16,489 nucleotides of DNA, taken from the NCBI GenBank assembly GCA_027575765.1, contig JANBPT010001014.1:1-16489 (forward strand). Reading direction: 5' to 3'. Shown one piece after another: positions 1-8,927 of the stretch (positions are counted from its first letter, which is position 1; every line of letters starts with the position of its first letter). Made by a program: the position numbers and the translations under genes. This stretch comes from Tieghemiomyces parasiticus (lineage: Eukaryota; Kickxellomycota; Dimargaritomycetes; Dimargaritales; Dimargaritaceae). The notes below the pieces were generated by a model. The model was not told the origin of the DNA, ran no database searches, and saw only the letters and a program-made list of their open reading frames with translations.

Positions 1-46
1 TGCCAAACACGTGACGGTACTTGGACGGACGCACGAAACGGGACAT
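1..46 (-). CDS. CRN1: Coronin, N-terminal fragment (runs off the left edge)
   Basis: Coronin is a WD40 beta-propeller protein that binds F-actin and Arp2/3 at cortical actin patches. Only the first 15 codons and one further base are in the window. The minus strand reads MSRFVRPSKYRHVFG from an ATG at 46-44 and stays open to the edge. The FVRxSKYRHVFG block is the near-invariant N-terminal signature that precedes the first coronin propeller blade in yeasts, other fungi and animals, so the family call is good despite the short length. The start context (CGCC before ATG) is a strong eukaryotic one. The gene is divergent from the EF-hand gene starting at 746. Nothing can be said about propeller, coiled coil or introns, which lie outside. 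The symbol follows yeast usage. Confidence 0.85.
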   Translation of the reverse strand, partial: MSRFVRPSKYRHVFG

Positions 47-745
47 GGCGGAGATGAGAGCAGGGAGAGGCGAGATGGGGGAGGGAGGGGGGGCAGATGG
101 AGGGCCGGGCGGCGTTCAGGGAAGCTGGCAAGGTACGAGATGATGGGATGTGGTGCACGACCGAGACCGGATACTTGAGTTGGAAGGCGGCCGCTGAGAA
201 CAGAGGCAGCAGCGTGGAAGGCAGAGCGGCTTGGGGTCCGTGGGCCGGCGCATAAGGGCCTGGGCAACGGCTAGGGGACGGAGGGGGCTGGTGGCCGAGG
301 CCCGTGGGCCCCCCATGCACACCAACCGCAAGGTCCCGTTGCAACCCACCCCCCCCCCCTTCTAAGCCCATTTCGCCACAGGCCAAACAACACCGCGGCG
401 ACCCTCTCTACGGCTTGTGGGAGGGCCCACGGCGGTTCCTGCCTCCCAGCTGGCATTTGCCCCCCCCCCGGTCTTCCGCTGGGACCTGTCAGGCATACCT
501 GCCAGATTTAATTTTTTAGGGGTATTGACTCGCCCGATAGCGCTCCTAGTTTAAATCCGCCAGCGCGAGCCAAATCGGCCCCAGGCAAGATGCTCGCCTC
601 GCTGACGCCAGGGCCCCCGCCAACCTCAACGGCCTGGTGCGGACGAGTCGGTTCATGTGTCCTGGACCTGCACATTTGATTCCGCCTTACACCCCCCTTC
701 TTCTTGTTTTCCAAATCCAACATCTTGCGCCCGCTAAGCCACACC
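47..745. promoter_or_regulatory. Divergent intergenic region between coronin and the Miro-like EF-hand gene
   Basis: This 699-bp gap separates two genes that point away from each other, so it must hold both promoters and 5' leaders. The left third is strongly purine-rich on the plus strand (repeated GGGAGG near 60-100), which gives the coronin leader a C/T-rich strand, as is common near fungal transcription starts. C homopolymers lie near 347-359 and 461-469. An AT-richer patch near 508-555 (TTTAATTTTTTAGG, then GTTTAAATCC) is the best core-promoter candidate for the plus-strand gene, but no canonical TATA box is placed well. No coding frame here is convincing. Confidence 0.5.
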
Positions 746-1354
746 ATGACCGCCCCCACCTCCCCTGCCGCTACACCCGCGACCACCGTCCCGCTGCTGG
801 ACGAGGATGGTGACCTCACCCCCGAATTCGATCGGGCCCTGGTCGAAATCTTTGGCCGCTATGCCAAGACCAACCCCGAATCCCTCGATGAAGCCGAACT
901 ACGGGCTTACTCTACCTTTTGCAACGGCACGCCGGTAAGTGGGTTGAGCAACCCCACCATCGTTGGCTCCGGTAACCACTGCAGCCTTTCCTAGCAGGAC
1001 TCAGGCCACTTAACCCTATCCGTCCTCCCAGCCGGATTTTGCTGACTCGCCTTTCATCACGTCCTTACCACGATCGGACTACCGTCACCCGCGCAGTTCT
1101 CTGACGATGACCTTGAGGATATCCTCGGTAACTTGGACAGTACGGAGGATGGTAAACGCCTGACCGTCGCCGGGTTCGTGCAGTTGTACCACCTCCAAAC
1201 CGCAGGGGGCGATGAGGAGGAGACCTGGCGGGACCTACGCAAGCATGGTTATGACGACCAGCTGCGGTTGGTCCCGGCTGCCGACTCCACTGAAACTAAA
1301 CCCGACCCCAGCACCGATGCGGACGCTGCGCCCGCCGAGTCCTCGACGGCTTAG
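746..1354 (+). CDS. Small Miro-like EF-hand protein (EF-hand 1 plus EF-hand-associated segment only), two exons
   Basis: Exons are 746-934 and 1097-1354, giving 148 residues. The intron (162 nt, phase 0) starts GTAAGT, has a CTGAC branch-point candidate at 1042-1046 and ends GCGCAG. I chose the ATG at 746 because the upstream frame opens only with a TTG. Residues 31-70 align by eye with the first EF-hand of Miro GTPases. Residues 85-122 (LTVAGFVQLYHLQT, then ETWRDLRKHGYDDQLRL) match the ligand-mimic segment that follows EF-hand 1 in Miro, which has the same TW..LR.fGYDD.L.L pattern. The loop at residues 40-51 reads AKTNPESLDEAE: the acidic residues at loop positions 1, 3 and 5 are gone and only the terminal Glu remains, so calcium binding is unlikely. 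There is no GTPase domain and no C-terminal anchor; the tail (124-148) is acidic and Ala/Pro/Thr-rich. Function is unknown; homologous small proteins seem widespread in fungi, from memory. Confidence 0.8.
935..1096 (+). other. Spliceosomal intron of the Miro-like EF-hand gene
   Basis: The donor GTAAGT is at 935-940, the branch-point candidate GCTGAC at 1041-1046 and the acceptor CAG at 1094-1096. Without splicing the frame runs into a stop at 992-994. With splicing, the frame continues from a proline into FSDDDLEDILGNL, which completes the helix expected after an EF-hand loop. This agreement makes the boundaries well supported. Confidence 0.85.
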
Positions 1355-1703
1355 CCACACTCCTCGGGGATCATAGCAAGCCTTCATTCGTAACCACGAA
1401 TGCCATTAGCGTAAACCGTTGAAATTGCGTAGTACCTGCCTCTTGCACGCCGCTGATGATCCACTGTGCCAAATGAATGTCCTGTTTTGGTAAAAATATA
1501 TATATATGAATCCATGTACCCCCGAAAGAAAAGGAACTCCTTCCAAAATAATAGTAATAATACAATCAGCCAATGCATTTATAAAAAATAATAAAAGGAA
1601 CAGTCCTGGTCACCACCAGGTCTGCCCAGTAGTAACCGTCTCGTCTTGAATTATGGCCCGTCGAAGTGCATCTATACAACGCCATCCAGCCCCCCCCCCG
1701 TGA
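1355..1703. other. AT-rich 3' intergenic region between convergent genes
   Basis: The region is the shared 3' end of the plus-strand EF-hand gene and the minus-strand anillin-like gene. It is markedly AT-richer than its surroundings. An alternating AT tract lies at 1496-1507, and a canonical AATAAA on the plus strand at 1590-1595 is a plausible, rather distant polyadenylation signal for the EF-hand gene. For the minus-strand gene only AT-rich sequence without an exact AATAAA is seen near 1555-1595. Short open frames here have low-complexity translations and are not coding. Confidence 0.5.
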
Positions 1704-4700
1704 TCAGGGTGACACAAACTCTGGAAGGCCAGCCCGTGGGGCGCGCCCCCGGCTGCGCGCGCTTGTTCCAGTCTTGCGTGACCGGCGATGACCCGTTGTG
1801 GCGGTCACGAATGGCGACCGGCGGCTGCGAGTCGATGGCGCCGCTGTGCCCAGGGTCAGGAGGCGCACGAACCAGGTGGGAACCCGGGGTACATGTCCTA
1901 CCACCTTGCGAAGGGCGGTTAACCAGTGACGCTGGGTCTCAGCCGAATCAGCGTAGAGCTCTAGGGTGTTGCCGTCGTCGCGGAATTTGATGGCCAGCGC
2001 GTGGGGCGGGTGGTCAACAGTGACGCTCTCCTGCGAAGTCGATGCGCCGGCATCGGCTCGGTAAACGCGACGGGAGGCCGCGCGGTGTCGGCGGCCCGAT
2101 TGCGCGGTGGTCCCTGCGGATTTACCAGCACTCAGATCGAGGACCCGGTCGGCCATGGTCAGGTCGACCAGGAGCTTGGGCGCCTTGGTGTCTTCGTGGT
2201 AGGCTAACAGAAAGGCCCCCTCCAGCTTGAAGTAGCGCCGTCGCCAGAAGGGCGCGTCCAGCCCACGCATGTAGAGGTAGCCGTGGTACCAGATGTGGGT
2301 GTGCCACTCAGCGGCCGCCACTGTCTCTAACATATCGCGGAAGGTATGGGGGATTTCGCGCGGCAGGAGGTGCGGGATGCTGGGCAAGTAAAAAAGCTGC
2401 AGCACGAGCTGGCCGGCCGGCCCGTCCACCCACACACTCTCCACGGGCCAGGTTCCGACGTACTTGTGGGCGAACACCCGGGGTAGAATGTCGCGCAGAT
2501 TGACCGTTACGGACCCGTGTGTCTCCTCCTTAAATACCGACGCATTGGAAAGGAGGGAGGCGGCGGATCCAGCAGGTGCCGGACGGTCACGCGCCACCCG
2601 GGGCGTCACGGACCCGGTGGCGGTGAAGGACGGTACCGAGGCCGCGGGCAGAGAGGAGCGGCGCTCCGGGATAGCCGGGTGGCTGGGCGCCGACCGCCGG
2701 GGTAGGGGTAGACAGCCCAGGCGCCGCGCTGGGGACGGTGCCGACAGCGGAGAGGCCGGCCGCGCTGGGGCGGTGGTCTGCAGTCGGACCCAGAACAGGA
2801 GGGTGGTCTCGGCCCCTAGAGGGATGCGAAACTCTTGATTGATTCGAACACTGCCGTTCTCGATCCGGTCGGCCGGCAATGGCAAGGTGGTCCGTACTTC
2901 GTTCTCATTGTGCACCACTAGGTACAGGGCGCGCACCGGGTGGGCCGGGGTAAAGGCCATCTGGTCGAGACTAAGCAGGCGCACCCAAACGTGGCCACGG
3001 TCAAGGAAGGGCCGAGGGGGCCGGAAGCAGGCCTCGGTGGTCGATATGGGTGCGAATGGGTTGGCGTAGGCGGGGAGTGGGTGACTGGTTAGTGTGGCCG
3101 GCGGGGACGCAACGGGTGTGGCCAATGGAGGAGGGGACGGGGCGGACGGGACGTGGGGCTCAAGCACGGGGGAGGACACGATCTCGGGCGGTTCGATAGC
3201 GCTGAGCAGCGGTATGCTCACCGTCAGCGGGGCCAGGAGGCCTGGACTCGTAGAGCGGTCGCCCAAGGCACCCGCCACATCCTCCATACCCAGCCATGCC
3301 GACTCGCGAGCAGTGGAGAGCAGGGCGGGGTCCGACGTGAGGGAGCGTAGGATCTGGCTCTCCACGTCGCGGTCGTCGTCGTCCGGCCCAGTTGGACCCA
3401 GCTCACGCTGCAGGTCACTGAGCTGGTCGAGGGCGCCGCGGACCACGGAGAAACCTCGGGCCGGGGGTGACTCCATTGGCGGCGTGGCGGTAGTGGCAGG
3501 CGGTAACCAGGCCGAGAATTCTGGTGAGAGTGGGGGGGCCAGGTGGGGGTCGGAAACACTAAGCGTATCGGGGTAGGCAGCCGTCGGGGCGGCGGGGTCC
3601 GACTCGGCGCGGAACCGCCAGGATGTGGACCGTACGGGTTCTGGGGGCGGGGGGAACTGATCGAGTACAACCCGCAGTGCCGAGGACGTCGGGGAGCTGA
3701 CGGACGGCAGCGCAGCGGGTAGGGAGATGGTGCCCGGCGAACCTTCGGTGCTGGGCGCGCGCGGGGGGGAAGCGGTGCCTAGCAGCCGGGGAGTTACAGG
3801 TGAGGGCGTTCTACAGAGGGGCACGGTCTCGGTCGCTGCTAACAACCACGGTGATTTGGGTGGGGAACTGGCAGCCGGGGCCGGGACAGTAAAGGCAAGA
3901 TTGGGGGACGGCATCGAAGGGAAAAAGGCGAGATCGGCGTGGGTGCTGCGTGGTCGGGCGTCCCGAGGCGATAAGGAGCCGGTGGGATCGGAGGCCAGGT
4001 CGTCGAAGGATGACGCGATGGACCCGGATCGGGAAAGGACCGGGGATCGGTCGGCGGGTTCGGAGACCGGCGGCCGGGGGCGTTTCTCCACGCCAACGGG
4101 GACAGCCGCCGGGGTGCCGTCAGCAGACACCCCGGCCGACTGCCTCGATTCCGTTTCAGGAGATGGGTCTCTGCCTGCCCCGACCGCCGGCGACTGTGCC
4201 GGTGCGGGCTCCACCTCGGCTACCACTGCCGCGGGGGTCTCGGATGCCGGTGGCGGCGGGTCGAAAAGGGACGGAAGAGACGTGCGGGAGGTCATCCGGC
4301 TGGCTAGGGAGGAGTCGCTGGAGAGGAGGCCTAGCTCGGCTTCCTTCATCCGCTGGGTCATGCCCACTACGTGGCCGTCGACCAGGCGCGGCAGTTCCGG
4401 GAGGGGGTCCGGATTGTCTGTGGCCAATACCTCGCCAGGGTCGGGCATACCCCGCCAAGCTGAGCTGCCATGGTCCTCAAAGTAGGCTAGCAGGGCGTGC
4501 CACTGGGCCAGCCAGGCCCGTTCGGGACTCCCGTCACGTAAGGAGACGGAGGCCACCGGGGACTCGGAGCGCAGGCTGGCCACATCGCCAAGGGCGTCGC
4601 GAACCGCGGTGGCGGGGTCCAACGGGGCGTCGGACGGGAACGGCGCGCGGGAGGCCACGGACGACGGGGCAGGTTCGATCGTGGCAAAACTCTCGGGACC

Positions 4701-7700
4701 CAGATCGTCATCCTCCGACGACCGTAACCAGTCCCAGACAGTGAGGAGGGACAACTCACAGCGCACGGCCCGCAGGTCGCGGGTTAGAACCGCGGTCAGA
4801 TCCGGCGAAGGTACGAGACCAAAGTCCGGGAGGGAACGGCGGCGACGCGAGCTGCGGGGAAGGGACGGGGCTAGGCGCGGGAGGGAACGGGTCCGTCGGA
4901 GCGGCCAGGACGTGGTGGTCGTCGGAAGAGGATTCGGATGACAGAGGCGGGCCACCTCGTCGAGAAGGGAGCCCAGAAGGTCCGGATAGAGGTCGCGCAA
5001 GCCGGGCATGAGGACAGCGCGTTCTGCGGGCGATACGTTCAGGAGCCAGCGGCGCAGGTGGGGGCGACGGGCCGCCACGAGCTGGGCCACGTCGGAGGCG
5101 AGGAGCGGGTAGGCAGGGAGATCGTGGCCGATAGAGAGGCCAGCGGCGGCGGGGTGGGTGCGAAGGTGCGCGAGCTGGGTGAGGACCCGGCTGGTTGATA
5201 AGGGCCAGGCCAAAAAGGGGAAGCGGCTCTCGGCAGTTGCCCAGGGGTTGAAAGGCAGCGCGGTGAACCACGCGGAGGTGGGGGACGGAGTGCGGCTGCG
5301 CAGCTCCGCCACGTCAACGCGGCCAGGGGAAGGGGATGAAGGGACGGTGCTATCCCCCGACAGACCTCCTGCCGCGGACCGCTCCGCCTCCCACAGGGAG
5401 GCCACCTCCCGCGCGTCCGGATGCAGGGCCAGGGGGTCGGCGCGGTCGAATTCGGTGAGCGGGGGTCGGCCCAGCCGGTCGGTGAGCGCGGCCAGATCCC
5501 GGCTCAGAAGCGCACAGAGCTGGCGGCCATCCAACGGCGGCGGGTCAGACCCACTGGTGGGGAGCGGACGCAAGGTGGGTACGGGCCGATCGGCTTCGGT
5601 CAAATACAGCCCGACCCGTAGCGGGGCCTCCGGGTCGGCAGGTTGGAGGAGCCGGCGGGCCCGGGCGACCCGGTCGACCGTAGCCTCGGCCGGATCGCTA
5701 AGTAAGGACGGATTGGCGGCCAGACTGGACGGCGGGCGCGCAATGATCCGGCCGGCGAAATCACCCGAGCGGAACGCCGGGTCCCCGCGGTCGCTGCCGC
5801 TGTCCTCCCGGGTACTACTAGCCGGTGACACACAACCGCTGCCTGGGACGGCCACCGCCGAGTCGGGGCGGGACCGCTTCGTGGGCGAGGGCGGATTGGT
5901 TACGGTCACATGGGGCAGGGACCGGCGCCGCTCCAGGCTGTTGGGGGGCCGCAGCGTGGCCGCTGGCATCGGGCCAGAGGCGGCAGCGGCGACGGGGGAT
6001 CGGCGGGGGGCCTCCCCGGAGATGCTATGGCGGCGGACGAGTCGGTCGTTCTGCAGGTGCCGTAGGACGGTGAGGAAGGGCGTTTCGTCGCCCAGATTGT
6101 GGCGCTGGCGGACGGGGGAGATGAGGTTTTCAAACTCCTGCTGCAGCGGGTAGCTCGGGATCATGAGGCGCGGAGACCGCGTCTTGGGCGAGGTGGGAGT
6201 GGTTGGAGTGGTGACGGTGGGCGAAGTGGGGAGAGGGGTCGGAGAATTATCGGTGTCATCATGGTCGGTCGCGAGGGGTAAGGGTGAGGGGCGGGGACGG
6301 GGCGACGGAGGCGTAGGGGAGGCGGAAGTCGGCCGGGGGCGAACCTCGGGCGACCGAATCCCCGGCGACATGGGCCGGACGTAGACGGGTCGGTGGGCCG
6401 CGGGGAGCGGTCGGGCCAGGGCTGGGGGTGGGGTGGCTGGACTGAGCGGCCGGCCCGGGCTCTCACGGTCGCGCAGGTATCCGGTGACGATCTGCCGCCG
6501 GTCGAGCCGGTCCAGGGTGGGTGAGAGGCGCCGTCGGGGTGGGGCCGCGGTCTCGGCAGGGACCGGCGAGTGTGGTGGCCGACTGCGCAGGCTGGCATCA
6601 ATGTAATCGGCCACGGCCGAGGCGCGGCTTGAAGGGCGTGGGGAGGCCGGCCGGGGCGAGGCGGCGCGCGGGGAGGCCGGGCGCGGGGACGCGGCCCGCG
6701 GTGGACTCGGTTCGTGGGTCACCAGGGAGGATAGCAGGGCGTCGACCGCCCCAGGACCCTCGCGAAAGGCGGACCGGCGCGGCTGGGGTCCGTAGAGTCG
6801 AGCGTTGCGGGCCCGCAGGGCGTGTTCCTGGGCCGCGGGCAGCGGGTCCTGGTTGAGGATTCCCATCGTGGTGGCCCACACCACTTGACTGTCGTTGTCA
6901 AGACCCAGTTCGGGCGGGTACCGATCCGCATCCAGAACCTTTTCGTAGTAGGCAGTCTCGCGGGAGTTGAAAGCGGGGGCCGGGGGCGGATCCTGAGACC
7001 CGACCGTAAACCAGGGACGATCGGCATCCTCCTCCTCGGCAGCGGCGGCGAGGCCATGCGCGTCGTCCAGCGTGGCCGGTGCGGGGGTGGCCTCGTCGTC
7101 GGGGAACGCCGGCTGAAAACTGTGGGCGCGTGGGACGGCGGGCTCCGGGGACAGCCGCTCGTGCAGGATGCCCGACTGTGACAGACTGCGCGGGTAGAGA
7201 CCCCGGCGTAGCAGCCAGGGTGAGTTGGCGTCGGGATCGTAGAGTCCGTCGGGGTCGCCGTCCGTATCATTCAGGACATGGTCGACGAGGTCATCCATCT
7301 CGGACCCGTGGCTGGAGGCTAGGGATAGCTGGTCGTCAGAGAGGCTGGCGGCGGTGGTGACGGAGGCTAGGTCACCGGCCGGAATGTACTCGGGTTGATC
7401 ATTGAAGCGAACGGTGGAGGCGTGGCGGGCTAACGGGGGATCGGTAGGCGAGGAGGTTCGCGCCCCGGCGTCAAAGGTGACGGCCGGACCGGTTTGGGAA
7501 TCGGCCGTATGGAACGAGTCCGAGGAAAAGCTGGGCTCCGGGGTGAGGCGCTCCAGGCCCAGCGGGGACACCACCAGAGTGGCCCGTTGGAGGGCGTAGG
7601 CCGGGGGCGAGAGGGGGCTCTCGAGGTCGCCTAGGTGTAACGGCGGGTCGCCAGCGCTTTCCACGTCATCCTCGTCGTCGCCGTCGATTGGATAGGGTGG

Positions 7701-8927
7701 GACGGGAGAACTACAGGCGGAACCCGAGCCGGCCCTTCCCTCCCCGTAAGCGCTGTCGTCCTCCTCGTCGGAGTCTCTTGGGTGGGACCGGAGTGACAGA
7801 TGGCCGCCCCGATGAGGAGGCTGGGCCTCCCGTGCACCGTCGACCAGCATAGCCACACCCATCTCGGGGCTCAGGATGTCGTGGCGGTGCTGTTGGCGCG
7901 GACGCCGCCCCGTGCGCTCGTCCTGCATGACGCCTAGGAGGCGCTGGCGGACGCTGGCCGTGTCGGTGACCTCGAACGGATACATGCCCAGCCCATTGCG
8001 GATACTGGCGGTGGCGCCCTGGTCCAAGAGACGGTCCACCACCACGCCCTGGCTGAGGAAGGCTGCCAAATGTAGCGAGGTATTAGCTGTCCGGCCGTAG
8101 CGGTGCCCATCGAGCTCGACAGGCCAGCTGTTGTCGATCAGCACGTGGAGGACGGCGGCACAAGTCTCCAGGGCCTCGCCGCCTGGTTTGGCGCCTGGAT
8201 CGAGCTGGGTGGCGGCGTAGCGGAGGAGTGAGATCTGGAGGGCGTCCATACCCGTGGTGTCTTCACCCAAGTACCGGGTGGCCTCCGGGACGAGTGGGGC
8301 CGGGTAGGGAGTAGGGACCGGGCTCCGGGCGCCAATAAGGGCCCGGTGCGAGCTGAGTAGGTCCGACACGGCGATCAGATGCCCACGGTGCACGGCGTGG
8401 AACCAGCGAGTCTGCAGGACCACTTCATTGGCCTGTAGGGTCGGTGGTCGAGTCAGTGACTCGAACGAAGCAGCAATATGGGCGTACGGGTCTGCTGGAT
8501 CGTCTTCTTCATCGTCGGGGAGAGGGGCCGCGTATGGGGTGAGTGACAGGTACGACTCCTCCACCGAAAGGTCGTCCGTTTCCAGGGACGAGTCAGAGTC
8601 GTAGGGCCCGTGCTCGCTGGTGGCCGCAGCCACCGCTGCCCGGGCGGCCGCGGAAGTAGGCCGGGAATCATCGTCAAAGTCGTCGTCGTCGAATGAGGGT
8701 GGGTAGCGATGGTAGGGTGCGGGTGAAGGTCCGTGGCGAGGGGTCGGGTGAGACGGTGGAGCCGGTTCCCAAGCCGCACTACTCTGGGACGACGGCGGGG
8801 AAGAGCGGGACGCCAGCGAGTCGGCTAGACTGTGGGTGGATGCGCTAGCGTTGGACGCGCCGCCGTCGTCGTCGTCGTCGTCGCCGCCGCCGCCACGGGC
8901 GGGCGTGCCCAGCAGCCGGGACAGCAT
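1704..8927 (-). CDS. Giant Bud4/Mid2-type anillin-like scaffold with N-terminal ankyrin repeats and C-terminal PH domain
   Basis: A 2407-residue uninterrupted frame starts at ATG 8927-8925; upstream there is no in-frame extension that looks coding. Order along the protein: an acidic low-complexity start (Asp6 near residue 17); ankyrin-like repeats about 165-335, best seen in TSLHLAAFLSQGVVVDRLLDQGA (283-305, given here only as a motif position with key LHLAA) followed by an NGLGMYPFEV block; a long disordered Ser/Pro-rich middle with many S/T-P sites (about 340-1960) and an Arg/Ser-rich basic patch near 1342-1370; a C2-like anillin-homology region about 1970-2185 (DRGHVWVRLLSL to QLFYLPSIP); and a PH domain about 2208-2336. 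The PH start (YHGYLYMRGLDAPFWRRRYF) and the following LAYHEDTKAPK are close to the Bud4/anillin PH signature. Family members bind septins and phosphoinositides at the bud neck or division site and organise septation. Bud4 of budding yeast is about 1450 residues, so this is long, mostly because of the disordered middle. S/T-P density suggests cyclin-dependent kinase control (inference). A hidden in-frame intron cannot be excluded. Confidence 0.85.
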   Translation of the reverse strand: MLSRLLGTPARGGGGDDDDDDGGASNASASTHSLADSLASRSSPPSSQSSAAWEPAPPSHPTPRHGPSPAPYHRYPPSFDDDDFDDDSRPTSAAARAAVAAATSEHGPYDSDSSLETDDLSVEESYLSLTPYAAPLPDDEEDDPADPYAHIAASFESLTRPPTLQANEVVLQTRWFHAVHRGHLIAVSDLLSSHRALIGARSPVPTPYPAPLVPEATRYLGEDTTGMDALQISLLRYAATQLDPGAKPGGEALETCAAVLHVLIDNSWPVELDGHRYGRTANTSLHLAAFLSQGVVVDRLLDQGATASIRNGLGMYPFEVTDTASVRQRLLGVMQDERTGRRPRQQHRHDILSPEMGVAMLVDGAREAQPPHRGGHLSLRSHPRDSDEEDDSAYGEGRAGSGSACSSPVPPYPIDGDDEDDVESAGDPPLHLGDLESPLSPPAYALQRATLVVSPLGLERLTPEPSFSSDSFHTADSQTGPAVTFDAGARTSSPTDPPLARHASTVRFNDQPEYIPAGDLASVTTAASLSDDQLSLASSHGSEMDDLVDHVLNDTDGDPDGLYDPDANSPWLLRRGLYPRSLSQSGILHERLSPEPAVPRAHSFQPAFPDDEATPAPATLDDAHGLAAAAEEEDADRPWFTVGSQDPPPAPAFNSRETAYYEKVLDADRYPPELGLDNDSQVVWATTMGILNQDPLPAAQEHALRARNARLYGPQPRRSAFREGPGAVDALLSSLVTHEPSPPRAASPRPASPRAASPRPASPRPSSRASAVADYIDASLRSRPPHSPVPAETAAPPRRRLSPTLDRLDRRQIVTGYLRDRESPGRPLSPATPPPALARPLPAAHRPVYVRPMSPGIRSPEVRPRPTSASPTPPSPRPRPSPLPLATDHDDTDNSPTPLPTSPTVTTPTTPTSPKTRSPRLMIPSYPLQQEFENLISPVRQRHNLGDETPFLTVLRHLQNDRLVRRHSISGEAPRRSPVAAAASGPMPAATLRPPNSLERRRSLPHVTVTNPPSPTKRSRPDSAVAVPGSGCVSPASSTREDSGSDRGDPAFRSGDFAGRIIARPPSSLAANPSLLSDPAEATVDRVARARRLLQPADPEAPLRVGLYLTEADRPVPTLRPLPTSGSDPPPLDGRQLCALLSRDLAALTDRLGRPPLTEFDRADPLALHPDAREVASLWEAERSAAGGLSGDSTVPSSPSPGRVDVAELRSRTPSPTSAWFTALPFNPWATAESRFPFLAWPLSTSRVLTQLAHLRTHPAAAGLSIGHDLPAYPLLASDVAQLVAARRPHLRRWLLNVSPAERAVLMPGLRDLYPDLLGSLLDEVARLCHPNPLPTTTTSWPLRRTRSLPRLAPSLPRSSRRRRSLPDFGLVPSPDLTAVLTRDLRAVRCELSLLTVWDWLRSSEDDDLGPESFATIEPAPSSVASRAPFPSDAPLDPATAVRDALGDVASLRSESPVASVSLRDGSPERAWLAQWHALLAYFEDHGSSAWRGMPDPGEVLATDNPDPLPELPRLVDGHVVGMTQRMKEAELGLLSSDSSLASRMTSRTSLPSLFDPPPPASETPAAVVAEVEPAPAQSPAVGAGRDPSPETESRQSAGVSADGTPAAVPVGVEKRPRPPVSEPADRSPVLSRSGSIASSFDDLASDPTGSLSPRDARPRSTHADLAFFPSMPSPNLAFTVPAPAASSPPKSPWLLAATETVPLCRTPSPVTPRLLGTASPPRAPSTEGSPGTISLPAALPSVSSPTSSALRVVLDQFPPPPEPVRSTSWRFRAESDPAAPTAAYPDTLSVSDPHLAPPLSPEFSAWLPPATTATPPMESPPARGFSVVRGALDQLSDLQRELGPTGPDDDDRDVESQILRSLTSDPALLSTARESAWLGMEDVAGALGDRSTSPGLLAPLTVSIPLLSAIEPPEIVSSPVLEPHVPSAPSPPPLATPVASPPATLTSHPLPAYANPFAPISTTEACFRPPRPFLDRGHVWVRLLSLDQMAFTPAHPVRALYLVVHNENEVRTTLPLPADRIENGSVRINQEFRIPLGAETTLLFWVRLQTTAPARPASPLSAPSPARRLGCLPLPRRSAPSHPAIPERRSSLPAASVPSFTATGSVTPRVARDRPAPAGSAASLLSNASVFKEETHGSVTVNLRDILPRVFAHKYVGTWPVESVWVDGPAGQLVLQLFYLPSIPHLLPREIPHTFRDMLETVAAAEWHTHIWYHGYLYMRGLDAPFWRRRYFKLEGAFLLAYHEDTKAPKLLVDLTMADRVLDLSAGKSAGTTAQSGRRHRAASRRVYRADAGASTSQESVTVDHPPHALAIKFRDDGNTLELYADSAETQRHWLTALRKVVGHVPRVPTWFVRLLTLGTAAPSTRSRRSPFVTATTGHRRSRKTGTSARSRGRAPRAGLPEFVSP
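6641..6700 (-). repeat. Two tandem 30-bp units encoding Ser-Pro-Arg repeats inside the anillin-like gene
   Basis: Units 6641-6670 and 6671-6700 both begin GGGAGGCCGG and end GCGGCxCGCG on the plus strand, differing at a few internal bases. On the coding strand they give alternating AASPR and PASPR pentapeptides, within a run of five SPR-type motifs (about residues 740-765). This is a protein-coding minisatellite in the disordered middle and is likely to vary in copy number. Confidence 0.75.
8861..8894 (-). repeat. GTC/GCC trinucleotide repeat encoding Gly/Asp run at the N-terminus of the anillin-like protein
   Basis: The plus strand carries six consecutive GTC-phase triplets followed by GCC triplets. 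On the coding strand this reads GGC codons, then six GAC codons, then glycine again, just after residue 12. A pure triplet tract is prone to slippage while keeping frame. Confidence 0.8.

Noticed and set aside
3094..6153. Long plus-strand open frames opposite the anillin-like gene (including ones of 160-331 codons near 3094, 3727, 3950 and 5158)
   Set aside because: They are antisense shadows produced by high GC and Ser/Pro/Arg-rich codons of the minus-strand gene; their translations are Arg/Gly/Ser-rich without family features.
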